Made by a program: the position numbers and the translations under genes | Notes under the pieces: model-generated | What the model was told of the DNA's origin: nothing | Seen by the model: the letters and a program-made list of their open reading frames with translations, nothing else | The model's database searches: none | Source of the DNA: JBJXGE01 sp046154185 | Lineage (GTDB): Bacteria; Planctomycetota; UBA8108; UBA1146; JAJFFE01 | Length of the DNA: 53,068 bases | NCBI GenBank assembly: GCA_046154185.1 | Contig: JBJXGE010000100.1 | Coordinates: forward strand, 1 to 53,068 | Reading direction: 5' to 3' | In this document: one piece after another, positions 6,739 through 16,534 of the stretch | Layout of the letters: each line of letters starts with the position of its first letter | Numbering within the stretch: position 1 is the stretch's first letter

Positions 6739-9618
6739 ATGACCCAGAACAGTGTCATGACCCGAAATCTCCGCAATCCGCTCCGCCAGCTCGTACTCGT
6801 AACGGGGTTGCTCGGCTGCGTGACTCCATTGACGTTCGCCGCGGGACTCACCGCGCAGGAACAAAAGTTTCTCGACTACCTCGCGAACCGACTGCGCTAT
6901 CTCGACACGACCGAGCGCTACCTCAAGCTGCTCGAGAAAACCAAACGCAGCGACAGCCAAGTGACCGGCGATATCGAGTACTGGCGCGTCACCCTGCTGC
7001 GCCTCGGCGGCGCCGATGAAAAGCAAGTCGTCGCGGCGCTCGAGACCTTCAAGAAGCGCAACCCCGATCACCCGCGCGCGAAATCGACCACGATCGAAGT
7101 GATCGGCGTGGCGCTCGGCGAGGTCATCGAGAGTCTTCGCACCGGACTCGCCGCGGCGAAGGAAGGCGACGATCCCGTCAAGCGCGCCGAGAGCGAGTTT
7201 GACGAACGCATTCTGACGCCGCTGAACGAGCAGATCGCTGCACTTCAGAAACAGTATGAGCGCGAGGAAAAAGCAGAGAAGGAAGAGCGCAAAGACTGGC
7301 TCAAGAAAAATCCCGGCAAGAAGCCGCCGCAACCGACTGGGCCGTCGCCGAGCGAAATCACGCTGCAGGCGCTGACCAACGCCGAGCTGTCGCGGATAGC
7401 CCTCCTGTACGTGTTCGGCAAGGAACTCCCGACCGAAGCGCCGCGCCGGAAGAAACTCTTCGAGACGGGCCTTGCGTACTGCGAGCCGTTCGTCCGGGAT
7501 CGCTATAGGTACACCGTGATGCTCTATCGCGGCGTTCAAAACAAGGGTCTGTTCTTGATGGAGCTCGGCAATTACGCGACCGCCGAGGAAGATGCTTTTA
7601 GTCAGCTTTATCAAGTCGAACCGGATGGTCAGAACTGGTCGGAGAATGCGATCTTCGCGTTTAAGCAACTCCGCCTGAAGGGGCTGCTCTACGGCTCGCG
7701 TTGCCTGATCGAAACTGGGCAGGCCGAGAAGGCGTATGAAAATCTGGAGCGGTACTACCGAACCCCGACCAAGAACGAGATGGATCTCGCGAAAGCAGAA
7801 GATGACTCGAAGCTTCGTCCCGACGCGATCGCCGTCAGTTTGGAATACGGCATCGCACTGGCCGGGGTCGGCCGCATTGACGAAGGGCTTGCCGAAGTTC
7901 ACCGCATTATCAAGAAGCCAGGATTGCCATCTGGGCTCGTGATCGACGCCCAGCGGGCGCTCGGTCGCATCGCTAATCTCGGCGACATCGTGCTGAGCGC
8001 GCGTGACTACTATCAAGCGGCGATCGGCCTCAAGAGCGAGCGTAAGTTCGCCGAGGCGACGACGGCGTTTCTCCAGGCGCTGGCCCACCTCGACCCGAAA
8101 AACAAGAAGGAACGAGACGATCTCGCGCCACGTTGTCTCAACGAAATCGGCGAGATCGGCATCATCACCGGCGAGAACGCGCGGGCGTCACTCGCCTATC
8201 AGCAGGTGGATCTCTACTTCAGAGACTCCGGCAACCCCGTCGTCACGCGCGTCGCGCAGAACTTTCTCGCCGCCGTCACGCGCGCAATTCGTGACCGCGG
8301 CGCCGACGGCCCTGGCCACAAGGGCTTCACGCTGCTCAAGACCCGCGCGACAAAACTGAGCGACGACAAGGCCACCGGCTCCGCGTCACAAGAAATCCTG
8401 TTGTTCGATGCGATCGAGCTGGAACAGCAGCTCAAGTTTGCGGCGGCGCGCGCCAAGTATCTCGAGGTTCGCGAAAATCTCGCGGACGGGACGCCGTTCG
8501 AAGGCTACTTGCGCGCGCAAGCCGGCGCTTGGGCCTGCGCAATCAATCTCTACGTCGAGGCGGATCTCCCGCAGCGTGCAAGTCTCGAAACCGACATGTC
8601 GAACGCCAAAGTTGAACTCGCGAAGGTTGTCGAAGCAGCACTCGCCAAGAAAGACATGGCGGCGGCGACGCGCGCGGCGGACGCGCTCGGCTACCTCCAC
8701 AATATTCGCGGCGAGCACAGCGAAGCCGTCACGGCGCTGGCCGTGTTTCGGACGCGCATCACCGAAGCGCAGCGCGCGGAGGGTTTTCGTTGTCACGGGC
8801 TGAGCACGCTCGTCTTGTCCGGAATCGAAATGGGCGAACTCACGCAGGCGGAGTCGGACTACAAGCTGCTCGAGAGCATCTGCGCCGAGGATGGCATCGT
8901 GGGGTTCACGGCCAACGCGCTGATGGACGCGTTCGTGTTGAAAGACAACCCGGCCAAGGGCGCCGAGTTTGCGGTGATCTACGCGAAACACCCGTCTTCG
9001 AAATCGGACCTCGCCAAGCCAGAGGAATTGGTGCAAATCATCGCGATCATGATCGAGGGCGGCCAACTCGCGGCGGCGCAGGGCCACATCGATATCCTGA
9101 AGCAGAACAAACTCGATGAGGCGCTGGAGCGCAAACTCGCATATTTGGACGGCAAACGACTCGTCGCCGAGAAGAAGTACCCGGAGGCCATCGCGCGATT
9201 CGAGGCGTATCTGCAGAAGTTTCGCAAGGACACCGAAAACTTCGAGGATCCGTTCGTGTTGTTTGAGCTCGGCAGTTGCTTCATCACGAAACACGCGCCG
9301 AAGACACCGCCCGCGGCAGATCTTAATTCCGCGAACACGTACTTGAACCAAGCGGTCGCGATGATGGGGCAGCGCCGCAAGTACGACGCCACCGCGGAGA
9401 GAATCTATTGGCCGTGGATGTACCGCTTCTTGGAGCTTCGCATGATGCTGGCTGAGGCCGGCGGCGGCGCCAGCGACTATCGACAAGTTGTGGTGCTCGT
9501 CGGCGAAGGCAAGAAAGCTGAGAATGAGATGGGCGGGCTCCGCGACAAGTTTCTGGAACTCGAGAGAAGAGCCGCCGAAAAATTGAAGGCGTCCGGCAAG
9601 GAACCCAAGAAACCGTGA
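6739..9618 (+). CDS. Large secreted tetratricopeptide-repeat protein
   Basis: This 959-aa protein starts with a signal peptide (NPLRQLVLVTGLLGC, cleavage near FAAG). Nearly all of the rest is helical and alanine-rich, in the manner of degenerate TPR arrays: pairs such as KFAEATTAFLQALAHLDP and KYPEAIARFEAYLQKF recur. It lacks enzymatic motifs. ATG 6739 is chosen because AGGAAG lies nine bases upstream and the signal peptide follows; an in-frame ATG at 6700 has no ribosome site. The stop codon overlaps the GTG of the next TPR gene (GTGA), so the two are translationally coupled. TPR proteins usually scaffold complexes. The divergent exbB/exbD operon is the nearest candidate partner, by location only. 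Confidence 0.85.
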   Translation: MTQNSVMTRNLRNPLRQLVLVTGLLGCVTPLTFAAGLTAQEQKFLDYLANRLRYLDTTERYLKLLEKTKRSDSQVTGDIEYWRVTLLRLGGADEKQVVAALETFKKRNPDHPRAKSTTIEVIGVALGEVIESLRTGLAAAKEGDDPVKRAESEFDERILTPLNEQIAALQKQYEREEKAEKEERKDWLKKNPGKKPPQPTGPSPSEITLQALTNAELSRIALLYVFGKELPTEAPRRKKLFETGLAYCEPFVRDRYRYTVMLYRGVQNKGLFLMELGNYATAEEDAFSQLYQVEPDGQNWSENAIFAFKQLRLKGLLYGSRCLIETGQAEKAYENLERYYRTPTKNEMDLAKAEDDSKLRPDAIAVSLEYGIALAGVGRIDEGLAEVHRIIKKPGLPSGLVIDAQRALGRIANLGDIVLSARDYYQAAIGLKSERKFAEATTAFLQALAHLDPKNKKERDDLAPRCLNEIGEIGIITGENARASLAYQQVDLYFRDSGNPVVTRVAQNFLAAVTRAIRDRGADGPGHKGFTLLKTRATKLSDDKATGSASQEILLFDAIELEQQLKFAAARAKYLEVRENLADGTPFEGYLRAQAGAWACAINLYVEADLPQRASLETDMSNAKVELAKVVEAALAKKDMAAATRAADALGYLHNIRGEHSEAVTALAVFRTRITEAQRAEGFRCHGLSTLVLSGIEMGELTQAESDYKLLESICAEDGIVGFTANALMDAFVLKDNPAKGAEFAVIYAKHPSSKSDLAKPEELVQIIAIMIEGGQLAAAQGHIDILKQNKLDEALERKLAYLDGKRLVAEKKYPEAIARFEAYLQKFRKDTENFEDPFVLFELGSCFITKHAPKTPPAADLNSANTYLNQAVAMMGQRRKYDATAERIYWPWMYRFLELRMMLAEAGGGASDYRQVVVLVGEGKKAENEMGGLRDKFLELERRAAEKLKASGKEPKKP

Positions 9619-10718
9619 GAAAGAAACTGATCATGCTAGGCCTCGCACACACATCCCACGTTGAGTTTCTTTCGCGTCGCTCAGCGCGCGCTGTTTCGTC
9701 GCGAACCGTGGTGACGATCGTCGCCGCCGCCCTGCTGTTCGTGCTCGGCGGCGCGGAGCGCTTGTTCGCGCAGAAGGACACGATCGAGGTTTTCGACGGC
9801 GCCGATCTCCAAAACGTCGAGATCACCGCGGCCAAGTGGGATTCTGTCGCGTACAAACTCGGGAAAACTCCACAAACGATCGAGAGCGCGAAGGTCAAAG
9901 ACTTGAAGCGCGACTCGAGTCGCATGCGCCCGATTCGCGACGCCATCAAGAAAGGCGACTTCCCGCAGGCCGACAAGCTGCTCGATGCGATCCTCGGGGG
10001 GAGTGGCGCGGATTGGGAAAAGGCCGAAGCCGCGTACCGTCGCGGCGAATTGCATCTCCGTTGGTCGGGCAAAGACCCGAGCAAGCTTGCGAGCGCCGAG
10101 ACAGTTCTCGCGGACTATCTGAAGGCGCAAAAAACCGCCAAGGATTTCTATGTGCCGGCCGCCACCCTCGCGCTCGGCAAAGTCTATTTGGAAGGTGGCA
10201 AGTTCAAGGAAGCCGGCGAGACGTTTCGGACCCTGAAAGAGTTCGGCGGCGAGACCGGACGCTGGGGCTTGCGCGGCAAACTCGGCGCCGCCTGGGTAAG
10301 TCTGAAAGAAGAAGGCGCAAAAGGCGCGCTCGCGGCGAAAGAGTCTTTTATCGGCGTGATCAACTCGAGCGGCGTGCCAGCGGACCTCAAGCAAGAAGCG
10401 CTCTTGGGCCAAGCGAGCGCGCTCAACATCGAAAAGCTCTATGACCAGACGATCAGCTTGCTCAACAAGAGCTTCTTCGAGGTCAAGGAACCCAGCTACG
10501 ACGAGCACTTCGCGGAAGCATCGCGTTCCATGGGTGAAGCGGTGTGGGGGAAGAAAGATCTCGACACCGCTGAGATCTGGCTCCTGCAAGCCGCGTACTT
10601 TTCGGAAGCGCTCTACCCGGCCGTGTACCGCAACGCCGCAAAAAGCCTCGTCGCGTTGTATGAAGAGCGGAAGCAGCCCGATCGCGTCAAGGAATGGCAA
10701 GCGAAGCTGGCGATGTAA
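9615..10718 (+). CDS. Secreted tetratricopeptide-repeat protein
   Basis: The predicted protein is 367 aa. A basic N-terminus leads into a hydrophobic segment (TVVTIVAAALLFVLGG), giving a late signal peptide or anchor ending near residue 55. The mature part has helical repeats such as AAYRRGELHLRWSG, ATLALGKVYLEGGKFKEAG and LLQAAYFSEALYPAVYRNAA, typical of TPR/Sel1-like scaffolds. GTG 9615 overlaps the TGA of the preceding TPR gene by four bases, which supports that start; ATG 9633 would shorten the N-terminus by six residues. The two genes probably form one transcript and act together outside the cytoplasmic membrane. The specific role is unknown. Confidence 0.8.
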   Translation: MRKKLIMLGLAHTSHVEFLSRRSARAVSSRTVVTIVAAALLFVLGGAERLFAQKDTIEVFDGADLQNVEITAAKWDSVAYKLGKTPQTIESAKVKDLKRDSSRMRPIRDAIKKGDFPQADKLLDAILGGSGADWEKAEAAYRRGELHLRWSGKDPSKLASAETVLADYLKAQKTAKDFYVPAATLALGKVYLEGGKFKEAGETFRTLKEFGGETGRWGLRGKLGAAWVSLKEEGAKGALAAKESFIGVINSSGVPADLKQEALLGQASALNIEKLYDQTISLLNKSFFEVKEPSYDEHFAEASRSMGEAVWGKKDLDTAEIWLLQAAYFSEALYPAVYRNAAKSLVALYEERKQPDRVKEWQAKLAM

Positions 10719-10759
10719 TTGCCGTCGGCAAGCCTCGCTGCGCGGCTACTCCCTCGCGC

Positions 10760-10948
10760 TTAGCGCGCGGCGTCAGCGTGGCCGCGCGCCGTGAAGGAGT
10801 GACGGCCGCCAAGCCCAGCATGAGATAGCTCGAGTGCTTCGCTATCTAGCCGTTCAGCGAGCGAGCGCTTCCCCTGCTGCGCCGCCACGCGCGACAGATT
10901 ATTGAGACACGTCGGCACCAAGCCATTCGCCTCGTCGAGATGCGTCAT
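10760..10948 (-). CDS. 62-aa TPR-like ORF, probably a remnant
   Basis: The ATG at 10948 overlaps the TGA of the DUF4920 gene (TGATG), so the frame could be translated by coupling. Residues 13-47 read like one unit of a kinesin-light-chain-type TPR: CLNNLSRVAAQQGK, then LAERLDSEALELS, then LGGRHSFT, matching the usual NNLA..Y..QGK..EAE....ALE......LG..HP.T pattern. One and a half repeats are too few for a stable TPR domain, and the C-terminus degenerates after the match. I read it as a fragment of a lost larger TPR gene; a genuine small protein is possible. Confidence 0.4.
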   Translation of the reverse strand: MTHLDEANGLVPTCLNNLSRVAAQQGKRSLAERLDSEALELSHAGLGGRHSFTARGHADAAR

Positions 10949-11880
10949 CACAGCGTGGTCGGCGACTCCACCTTGCGCGGGCCGATGCGAAAGAACACGT
11001 GGTCGGCGATGAGCTTGCCGGTCTTGCCGTCGTCGAGCATTTGTAGGACACCCGCGACGCGCACCCGCACATCGCTTTTCTGCGCCGCCAAAAGCGCGGA
11101 CAACTCGGGCGTCAGCGCGAGCGCGCCGAGTTCGACGTAAAGTGGCGCGCCCGCGTCTTCGAGCATCAGCCACGACGCGCGGCCGAGTTCGTGGCCGGCG
11201 AGCCGAGCTTCGGTGCTCACGCGTTTCCCTTCGAACTTCGCCGGCTGCGCGGCGAGATCTCCGATCGCAACCACTTGCGCCGCGCCCGGCTCCCCACCGA
11301 GCGTAATCTCGATGCGGCACGGCGGCGCAGGTTCGCGGATGACGACCGACGAAGCGAGCATGCTGAGTTCACGGCGGTCGCCGACAATCTTCGCGATCTC
11401 TTCTGGACTCTTGCCGGCGTCCTCCGCGTAGTGACGCCGCGCGGCCTCGGTCTCGATCTTCATCGACACCGGCCCTTCCAGCTCCACGTCGTAGCCCGCA
11501 AGATGTCTCGGGACAAAGAAACCGTAGTCCTTGAAGCGCACGAACAACTCGCGCTCGCCATCGACCATGCGCATCCAACAACCCTTCTTCGTGCAGATGC
11601 TGGTAATGCGCCCGCGCAGCTTCACATCGCGCCCCGCGAAGCGATCCGGCTCGCGTTCGACGTCGGCGAGTGCAACCTGTTCCTTCAACTTCGGCGCGCT
11701 GCCGTAGATCGCCCCGCCATCGGTGCTGAGCCCGATCGGCTGCGCGAGCTGATCGTGCCACTTCTTCGGCACTTCTTGTGGCGCCTTCGGCACATCTTGT
11801 GGCGCCGTGTGCGCAGACGTGAGCACGGCCATCGCCAGCACCGCGAACGCACAACCGCTGAAGACTCGAGTCGAACGCAT
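10948..11880 (-). CDS. Secreted DUF4920-domain protein
   Basis: The predicted protein is 310 aa with a signal peptide (VFSGCAFAVLAMAVLTSAHT). The middle carries the DUF4920 pattern: AIYGSAPKLKE, FAGRDVKLRGRITSICTKKGCWMRM, then LFVRFKDYGFFVP and ARHYAEDAGKS-like residues. DUF4920 is an OB-like fold of unknown function in periplasmic proteins. The last 110 residues look like a second OB-type domain (VSTEARLAG..LMLEDAGAPLYVELG). ATG 11880 is favoured because the signal peptide starts there, although the longer in-frame start at 11928 exists. It lies 115 bases after the glycosyltransferase gene on the same strand and may be a separate unit. The domain call is firm; the function is not. Confidence 0.85.
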   Translation of the reverse strand: MRSTRVFSGCAFAVLAMAVLTSAHTAPQDVPKAPQEVPKKWHDQLAQPIGLSTDGGAIYGSAPKLKEQVALADVEREPDRFAGRDVKLRGRITSICTKKGCWMRMVDGERELFVRFKDYGFFVPRHLAGYDVELEGPVSMKIETEAARRHYAEDAGKSPEEIAKIVGDRRELSMLASSVVIREPAPPCRIEITLGGEPGAAQVVAIGDLAAQPAKFEGKRVSTEARLAGHELGRASWLMLEDAGAPLYVELGALALTPELSALLAAQKSDVRVRVAGVLQMLDDGKTGKLIADHVFFRIGPRKVESPTTL

Positions 11881-11995
11881 TTGCACTCTCAATTCGTTTC
11901 GATGGACTCGTCGCGAGTATTGATCCACTGACGGCGGAATTTACCGTCCGATGAGCGCGGCGCGCAATGCTGTTGGGCGCGGCGCGTCCGCGCGC

Positions 11996-13165
11996 TCACG
12001 ACGGTTTGCGCTGACACCAGTCCGCGAGCACACGACCGTAGCGGCCGCCAACTGACGGCCAGGAATAGAGCTCGATCACTATGTCGCGACCCCGCGCGGC
12101 GCGCGTGCGCGCCGCGTGCGCGTCCGCGGCAATCTCTTCGATCACGCTCCCGATACTCTCGGGCTGATGGTCCTCGACCCGATGCACCGCATCGGCGAGC
12201 GGCCATGCGTACCAAGAGTCCGGCACGTCGCAAATCACCGGCACTCCGCAGAGGAGCAGCTCCTTGAGTTTCAACGCGGTCGGCGCCATGTGATCGACTT
12301 CCGGTCGCCACAAAACGAACCCCGCATCGAGCGCGCGCAGTGTGGCTGCGACGTCCTCATAGGGCAGCCGCGAATGGAGTCGTACTCGATGCGCGATGCC
12401 GAGCTGCTCGGCAATCTGTGCGATGCGCCGATGCAACGCGGGCGAACCGGCGAACAGCGCGATCGCGTCGACGCCATTCGCGACCGCCGCACGCAAACCT
12501 GCGAGCATCGCCGCGAAGTCGTACTGCGGATTGTCGGCGCCCAGAAAACCGAGCAAGAACTTCGAGTCCTCGACGCCGAGTTCACTGCGACTGCGCCGTC
12601 GCGGCGGCGTGTCGTGAAACAGCTCCACATTGGCGCCGTTTTCGAAGCGTTGAAATGGAATCCCAGTGAGCCCGACTTGTTGCTCGAGCACTTCGCCGAC
12701 GCGCGGACTCACGCCGAGAAGTCGCAACCGGCCAGTCGCGGCGGCGCGGCGCAGCCCCGCGAAGGTCTGTCGCTCAAACGCGCTCCCGGAGCGTTCAAAA
12801 ACCCCATTCAATTCCACGACGAGCGGCACCGCGAGCCGCTCGGCAATCGTTGCGAGTTCACTGAGGAGCGGCGACGCCTTGTCGACAATGACGTCCGGCC
12901 GCTCGCGCGCGATACGCTCTTCAAGCTGCCGGCGCGCGAGCCGGCGATAGAGTCGCAACCGAAAGCCGCCGTACCCGTGGAATCGCAGCGGCAAGTTTGT
13001 CAGGCCGTTCACGACGGGTGGCCCGGCTGCGCGCGGCGCCGCGAGCGTGATCTCGTGCCCGGCGTGCGCGAGCGCAGTGCAGATCTCGCGCGTATGAATC
13101 GCGTGCCCGTCCGGCACGTCGAGCTCGACGATCGCGTGATAGAGAATCTTCAGCCCCGTCAACAC
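11996..13165 (-). CDS. Glycosyltransferase family 4 (GT-B) protein
   Basis: This 389-aa protein has the two-Rossmann GT-B layout. The N-terminal half has HAIHTREICTALAHAGHEITLAAP, the usual glycan-transferase opening, and the C-terminal half has ENGANVELFH, LGFLGA and then LKLKELLLCGVPVI, which is the donor-sugar binding stretch of GT4 enzymes. Members transfer a nucleotide-activated sugar to a lipid or glycan acceptor at the cytoplasmic membrane. GTG 13165 follows the VTC-domain stop by nine bases, so it belongs to the DUF4956-CotH-VTC transcript. That context suggests a cell-surface polymer, with donor and acceptor unknown. Confidence 0.88.
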   Translation of the reverse strand: MLTGLKILYHAIVELDVPDGHAIHTREICTALAHAGHEITLAAPRAAGPPVVNGLTNLPLRFHGYGGFRLRLYRRLARRQLEERIARERPDVIVDKASPLLSELATIAERLAVPLVVELNGVFERSGSAFERQTFAGLRRAAATGRLRLLGVSPRVGEVLEQQVGLTGIPFQRFENGANVELFHDTPPRRRSRSELGVEDSKFLLGFLGADNPQYDFAAMLAGLRAAVANGVDAIALFAGSPALHRRIAQIAEQLGIAHRVRLHSRLPYEDVAATLRALDAGFVLWRPEVDHMAPTALKLKELLLCGVPVICDVPDSWYAWPLADAVHRVEDHQPESIGSVIEEIAADAHAARTRAARGRDIVIELYSWPSVGGRYGRVLADWCQRKPS

Positions 13166-13174
13166 GACTCGCTC

Positions 13175-13960
13175 TCAGCTCCGACTACTCGCAGCCATCA
13201 GACCGAAACAGTATTTCGAAATTGCGACCTGCCGGAGAGGTAGGTGTTCGGCCGCTTGCGCCAGTCGGCGCCATGCGCACGCATCGGCTTTCAGCTCGAC
13301 AATGATAATGTCAGAGTGCAAGACCCGCCGCGAGAGATTTATGCGAGCGCTGAGTCGCTGATCAAAGAACCGCAACTCACGATCGAGCGTCAACCGCACT
13401 TCGCCATCCCGCGACACGTAGTAGCTGCGTTGATAGCAATTGACTAGCGTCGCCTGATCCATCGACGCCAGCGACGCTGCGAACGGTCCGACCGGGAGTC
13501 GCAACAAGCTACGCCGATAATCGGCGGATAAGAGCGCGTCGGCGGCGACGTGCGGCAGCGGACCGAGCGAAGCCTTCCGCCCCACGCCGCCATACTTCTC
13601 TTTGAGTTCGAGCGTGGCGCCGCGCACTTCCTGCAACGCACCATACCAGCGCAGCCGCAACTTGCGACGGTCGGGCACGCCCGCCAAGTTGTCGGCGCAG
13701 TTCGCGCAATCGTGAGTGTCGAAATAGAGATTATTGACCGCGCGATCCGCGTGTTGCGGCGCAAAGCCCGCTGGATGTGCGCGCAGCCAGCTGCGCATCT
13801 GCGGTAGCAGCGTGGCGACGCCGGCGAACTTGAGTTCGTAGCGACAACGCGCATCGATGCGCGAGATCGGCGCCTGCATCGGTTTGCCCAGCGCGTCGCG
13901 CTCGAGCGGCGGCTCGAGGACTGAAAGGCTCGTCGCGCCATCCGTGCGACTCGGCGTCAT
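13175..13960 (-). CDS. VTC-domain protein (polyphosphate-polymerase-like)
   Basis: The predicted protein is 261 aa. Residues from about 25 match the VTC/CYTH-like tunnel: RYELKF near the start, RAVNNLYFDT, then RKLRLRWYG, LELKEKYGG, LTLDRELRFF and IIIVELKA near the end. Alternating basic and acidic residues on these strands line the triphosphate tunnel in the yeast Vtc4 polyphosphate polymerase. The Lys/Arg/Glu set looks intact, so catalysis is plausible. No membrane helix is present. ATG 13960 overlaps the stop of the CotH-like gene (ATGA), which fixes the start and couples translation. Bacterial VTC proteins beside DUF4956 and CotH genes are a known recurring group; the reaction they perform together is not settled. 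Confidence 0.88.
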   Translation of the reverse strand: MTPSRTDGATSLSVLEPPLERDALGKPMQAPISRIDARCRYELKFAGVATLLPQMRSWLRAHPAGFAPQHADRAVNNLYFDTHDCANCADNLAGVPDRRKLRLRWYGALQEVRGATLELKEKYGGVGRKASLGPLPHVAADALLSADYRRSLLRLPVGPFAASLASMDQATLVNCYQRSYYVSRDGEVRLTLDRELRFFDQRLSARINLSRRVLHSDIIIVELKADACAWRRLAQAAEHLPLRQVAISKYCFGLMAASSRS

Positions 13961-16530
13961 GGGGTCGCGGCTGTCTTGGATCGGACTGTCGCTTTCCCGC
14001 CGCTCGCGTACAGCGCGTCCACATCGACCGCTTCGCTCGCGACCGGCACGCCATCGATCGACAAACGACATCCGAGTTGGGCAAGCGCCAAACGATCGAC
14101 ACGTTCTACGTGCACGGCGCGGGCATGGAGCTGAGCTTCGCCATACTCGACTTTCTTCACGTAGGTCGCGAGCGCGCAGCGCGCGTCTTTGACCGTGAAA
14201 TCATCCACGTCGAGCGTCGAGTGATCCTTACTCACGGCGCCGAAGCGAGTACGCTCGATTGCGACGTGCGTCGCCTGCACGTGACTCGCTTCACCGGCGG
14301 AAATGCCCTTGTCGTGCAAGTCGCGCAGCGTGACGCGCTCGATCACCAGCTCGCTGCCGCTCACGTCGATCCCGTCTCCGCCTATGTCCTCGAAGCGCGA
14401 GTCGGTGATGCGACCGCGCGCGAAGTCGCCGTCGAACGCATCGGACGGAGTGCCGGCGAACAGGCACTCATGAATTGCCACCTCCGAGCGCACAACGTTG
14501 ACGGCGTCCTCGCAGCGATTGTCGCGAAACACGCAGCGCTCGAAGCGCACGGGACTGTCGCAGAAAGTCACTCCGCCTAGCACTGTCCAACCGGCGCGAT
14601 CGAGCGCTTGTGTGCGCTCGACTTCAACGTAACGCCATGTCGAAGGCGGGGCGTTGATGACGATTACTCCTGGCCAAGTCTCAGCGCGCGGCAACAGGCG
14701 AATCGGCGCGTCCGCGGCACCGTCGAAACGCAGCGCCGCACCCCGCGCCAGGAGTACGGCGTCGGGTGCGAAGCGCAACACGACGCCCGCGCCGAGTTCC
14801 AGCGTGAAACCCGCCGGCACGACCAGGTCGGACTCAATTTGCCACTCGCCGGGAGCGACGCGCAGCACGTGGGTTTCGGCGTCGTAGGACACGAAGGGGT
14901 GCGCGTCGAGAAACTGCTCCAGCGTGAGCGCGGACTGCACCGCGGTGGCGAGTACGAGCGATCCGGTGCAGCGCTGCGCGGCAATGGTCTGCGACTTGGC
15001 ACGACCCACGAGCGCGACCTCGACCGTCAGTTTCGCCGCGGGATCAAGGATCGCCGGCAGCGGGAACGTTCGCCAACGCATCGGGTCGCGTCCGGAGCGG
15101 CAGTCAAGACGCGCGGGTAGTCCCGGCACGCCGACGTCGACACCGTCGATGCGAATTGCGCGCAATTCGAGCGGGAGTCGCGCGGTGTTGCCGATGCGCA
15201 CGCGCGCGAGCGCGCCGTCGCCCGCGTTCGTCGCAACGTCCACGAGTTCGACCAACGCCAAGTCCGACGTCTCGATGACGCCGCGCAAGTACGCTAGTTT
15301 CGCCGCGACACGTTGCCAGGCCGCCGACTCGAAACTCGGGCTATCGACCCAAAAAGCGCGCAGCAATTCCTGCCACTCCGCGAGCAGTTCACGTTGTAAG
15401 ACTTCGAGGTAGCCGGGCGCCAGCAGTCGCTCGAGTGCGGCCATAAACGCGCTCGCGATTGCCGGATCTCGTAGCACATCTTGCGTCCACACATCGACGA
15501 GCGCACACAACTCATCGTGGCGTTCGTCACTCGGGCTCGCGTCGAAACCAATCGGCTCGAGGCGCGCGACGACCGGGTCGTAGTAGAAGCGCACGTTGTG
15601 CCAAGTCATCGCGTGGAAGGCGTTCCAAACTTCGCTCACGGCGAGATATCTCGCGAGCTCCTCGACTTTGAAGACTTGCGAGGGCGCCAAATCGCCATCG
15701 CGCCACGCCCGAATCAGCGCGAGCGCCGCGCTCCGCTGATTCGCGAGCACCGGCGAGGCGTCGAGTCGCGCAGCTTGGAACACGTCGAGCCGTTCCACGT
15801 GGTGGTCGGCGGGCTTGAGCTGATTCTCAAAGGGTGGACGCGTGACGTCCATGCGCTCCCACATACTCGTCTCGTCGAACTTCACGATGACGCTTTCGCG
15901 TCGCGCTTGTGATTCAAGGAGCTCGCGCGAGAAATGCTCCTCGATCACGTAGACGCCATGGTCTTTCCCATTGAGCACGAATCGCACCGGCAAGTACCGC
16001 AACGCAAGCACGCCCTCGTGGCGAAGGTGCTGGTGGTACAGCCACTCCCCGTCCCACTCGCGCAGTCGCGGATGCTGCAGCGAAAAAACGCGCATGCCGA
16101 ACAGCGCGTCGTCTTGATCGAGCTTGACGCGAAACGACCAATCTTCGCCCTCGAGATGATCCACCCAGTCGCCTTTGAGGCGCAGCTTCACGTCGAATTT
16201 TTGCGCACCGCAGGTCATCGTCGCGGGCACGAAATCGTCCTCGTCCGCAAAGAGGATTCCGCGCGCAACGGCGGCATCGCGCTGTGCCTTGAGATCGAGA
16301 TAATGTTTGAACTTTATGTCGACCAGGATCGTCGGCAACTCGGGTGGATCGAGTATTCCGCGGAGGATGCGCGGCAAGCCGGTCACTTTGTCGCGCAACT
16401 CATGACTGTAACCTTCGCGCTGAAAGTACACGCCACCGACAAACGCAATGACGACGACGGTGAGACCGAACAGTACGAGCAATTTGCGCCCGCGTCGGGC
16501 GTGCGCATCGACTTGCCCCGCATACCGCAT
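13957..16530 (-). CDS. CotH-kinase-domain protein with C-terminal beta-helix
   Basis: The 857-aa protein has one N-terminal membrane anchor (LLVLFGLTVVVIAFVGGVYF). A CotH-type kinase-like domain spans about residues 60-400, with VKLRLKGDW, WSFRVKL, GVYVIEEHF near residue 192 and an IGFDASPSDE stretch near 325 that may hold the catalytic aspartate. From about residue 560 onward short repeats (FERCVFRDNRCEDAVNVV, ITDSRFEDIGGDGIDVSGSE) indicate a right-handed parallel beta-helix. CotH proteins of Bacillus spores phosphorylate coat proteins; beta-helices often bind or cut polysaccharide. The start lies four bases after the DUF4956 stop with GGGAG upstream, and the end overlaps the VTC gene. The combination suggests an extracytoplasmic modifying enzyme; its substrate is unknown. 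Confidence 0.87.
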   Translation of the reverse strand: MRYAGQVDAHARRGRKLLVLFGLTVVVIAFVGGVYFQREGYSHELRDKVTGLPRILRGILDPPELPTILVDIKFKHYLDLKAQRDAAVARGILFADEDDFVPATMTCGAQKFDVKLRLKGDWVDHLEGEDWSFRVKLDQDDALFGMRVFSLQHPRLREWDGEWLYHQHLRHEGVLALRYLPVRFVLNGKDHGVYVIEEHFSRELLESQARRESVIVKFDETSMWERMDVTRPPFENQLKPADHHVERLDVFQAARLDASPVLANQRSAALALIRAWRDGDLAPSQVFKVEELARYLAVSEVWNAFHAMTWHNVRFYYDPVVARLEPIGFDASPSDERHDELCALVDVWTQDVLRDPAIASAFMAALERLLAPGYLEVLQRELLAEWQELLRAFWVDSPSFESAAWQRVAAKLAYLRGVIETSDLALVELVDVATNAGDGALARVRIGNTARLPLELRAIRIDGVDVGVPGLPARLDCRSGRDPMRWRTFPLPAILDPAAKLTVEVALVGRAKSQTIAAQRCTGSLVLATAVQSALTLEQFLDAHPFVSYDAETHVLRVAPGEWQIESDLVVPAGFTLELGAGVVLRFAPDAVLLARGAALRFDGAADAPIRLLPRAETWPGVIVINAPPSTWRYVEVERTQALDRAGWTVLGGVTFCDSPVRFERCVFRDNRCEDAVNVVRSEVAIHECLFAGTPSDAFDGDFARGRITDSRFEDIGGDGIDVSGSELVIERVTLRDLHDKGISAGEASHVQATHVAIERTRFGAVSKDHSTLDVDDFTVKDARCALATYVKKVEYGEAQLHARAVHVERVDRLALAQLGCRLSIDGVPVASEAVDVDALYASGGKATVRSKTAATP

Positions 16531-16534
16531 GCGT

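Noticed and set aside
6331..8088. A 585-codon minus-strand open frame
   Set aside because: It overlaps the TPR gene, which has a signal peptide, a good ribosome site and repeat structure. GC-rich codon bias produces such antisense frames. The same applies to long antisense frames at 8386-9486 and 9681-10700.
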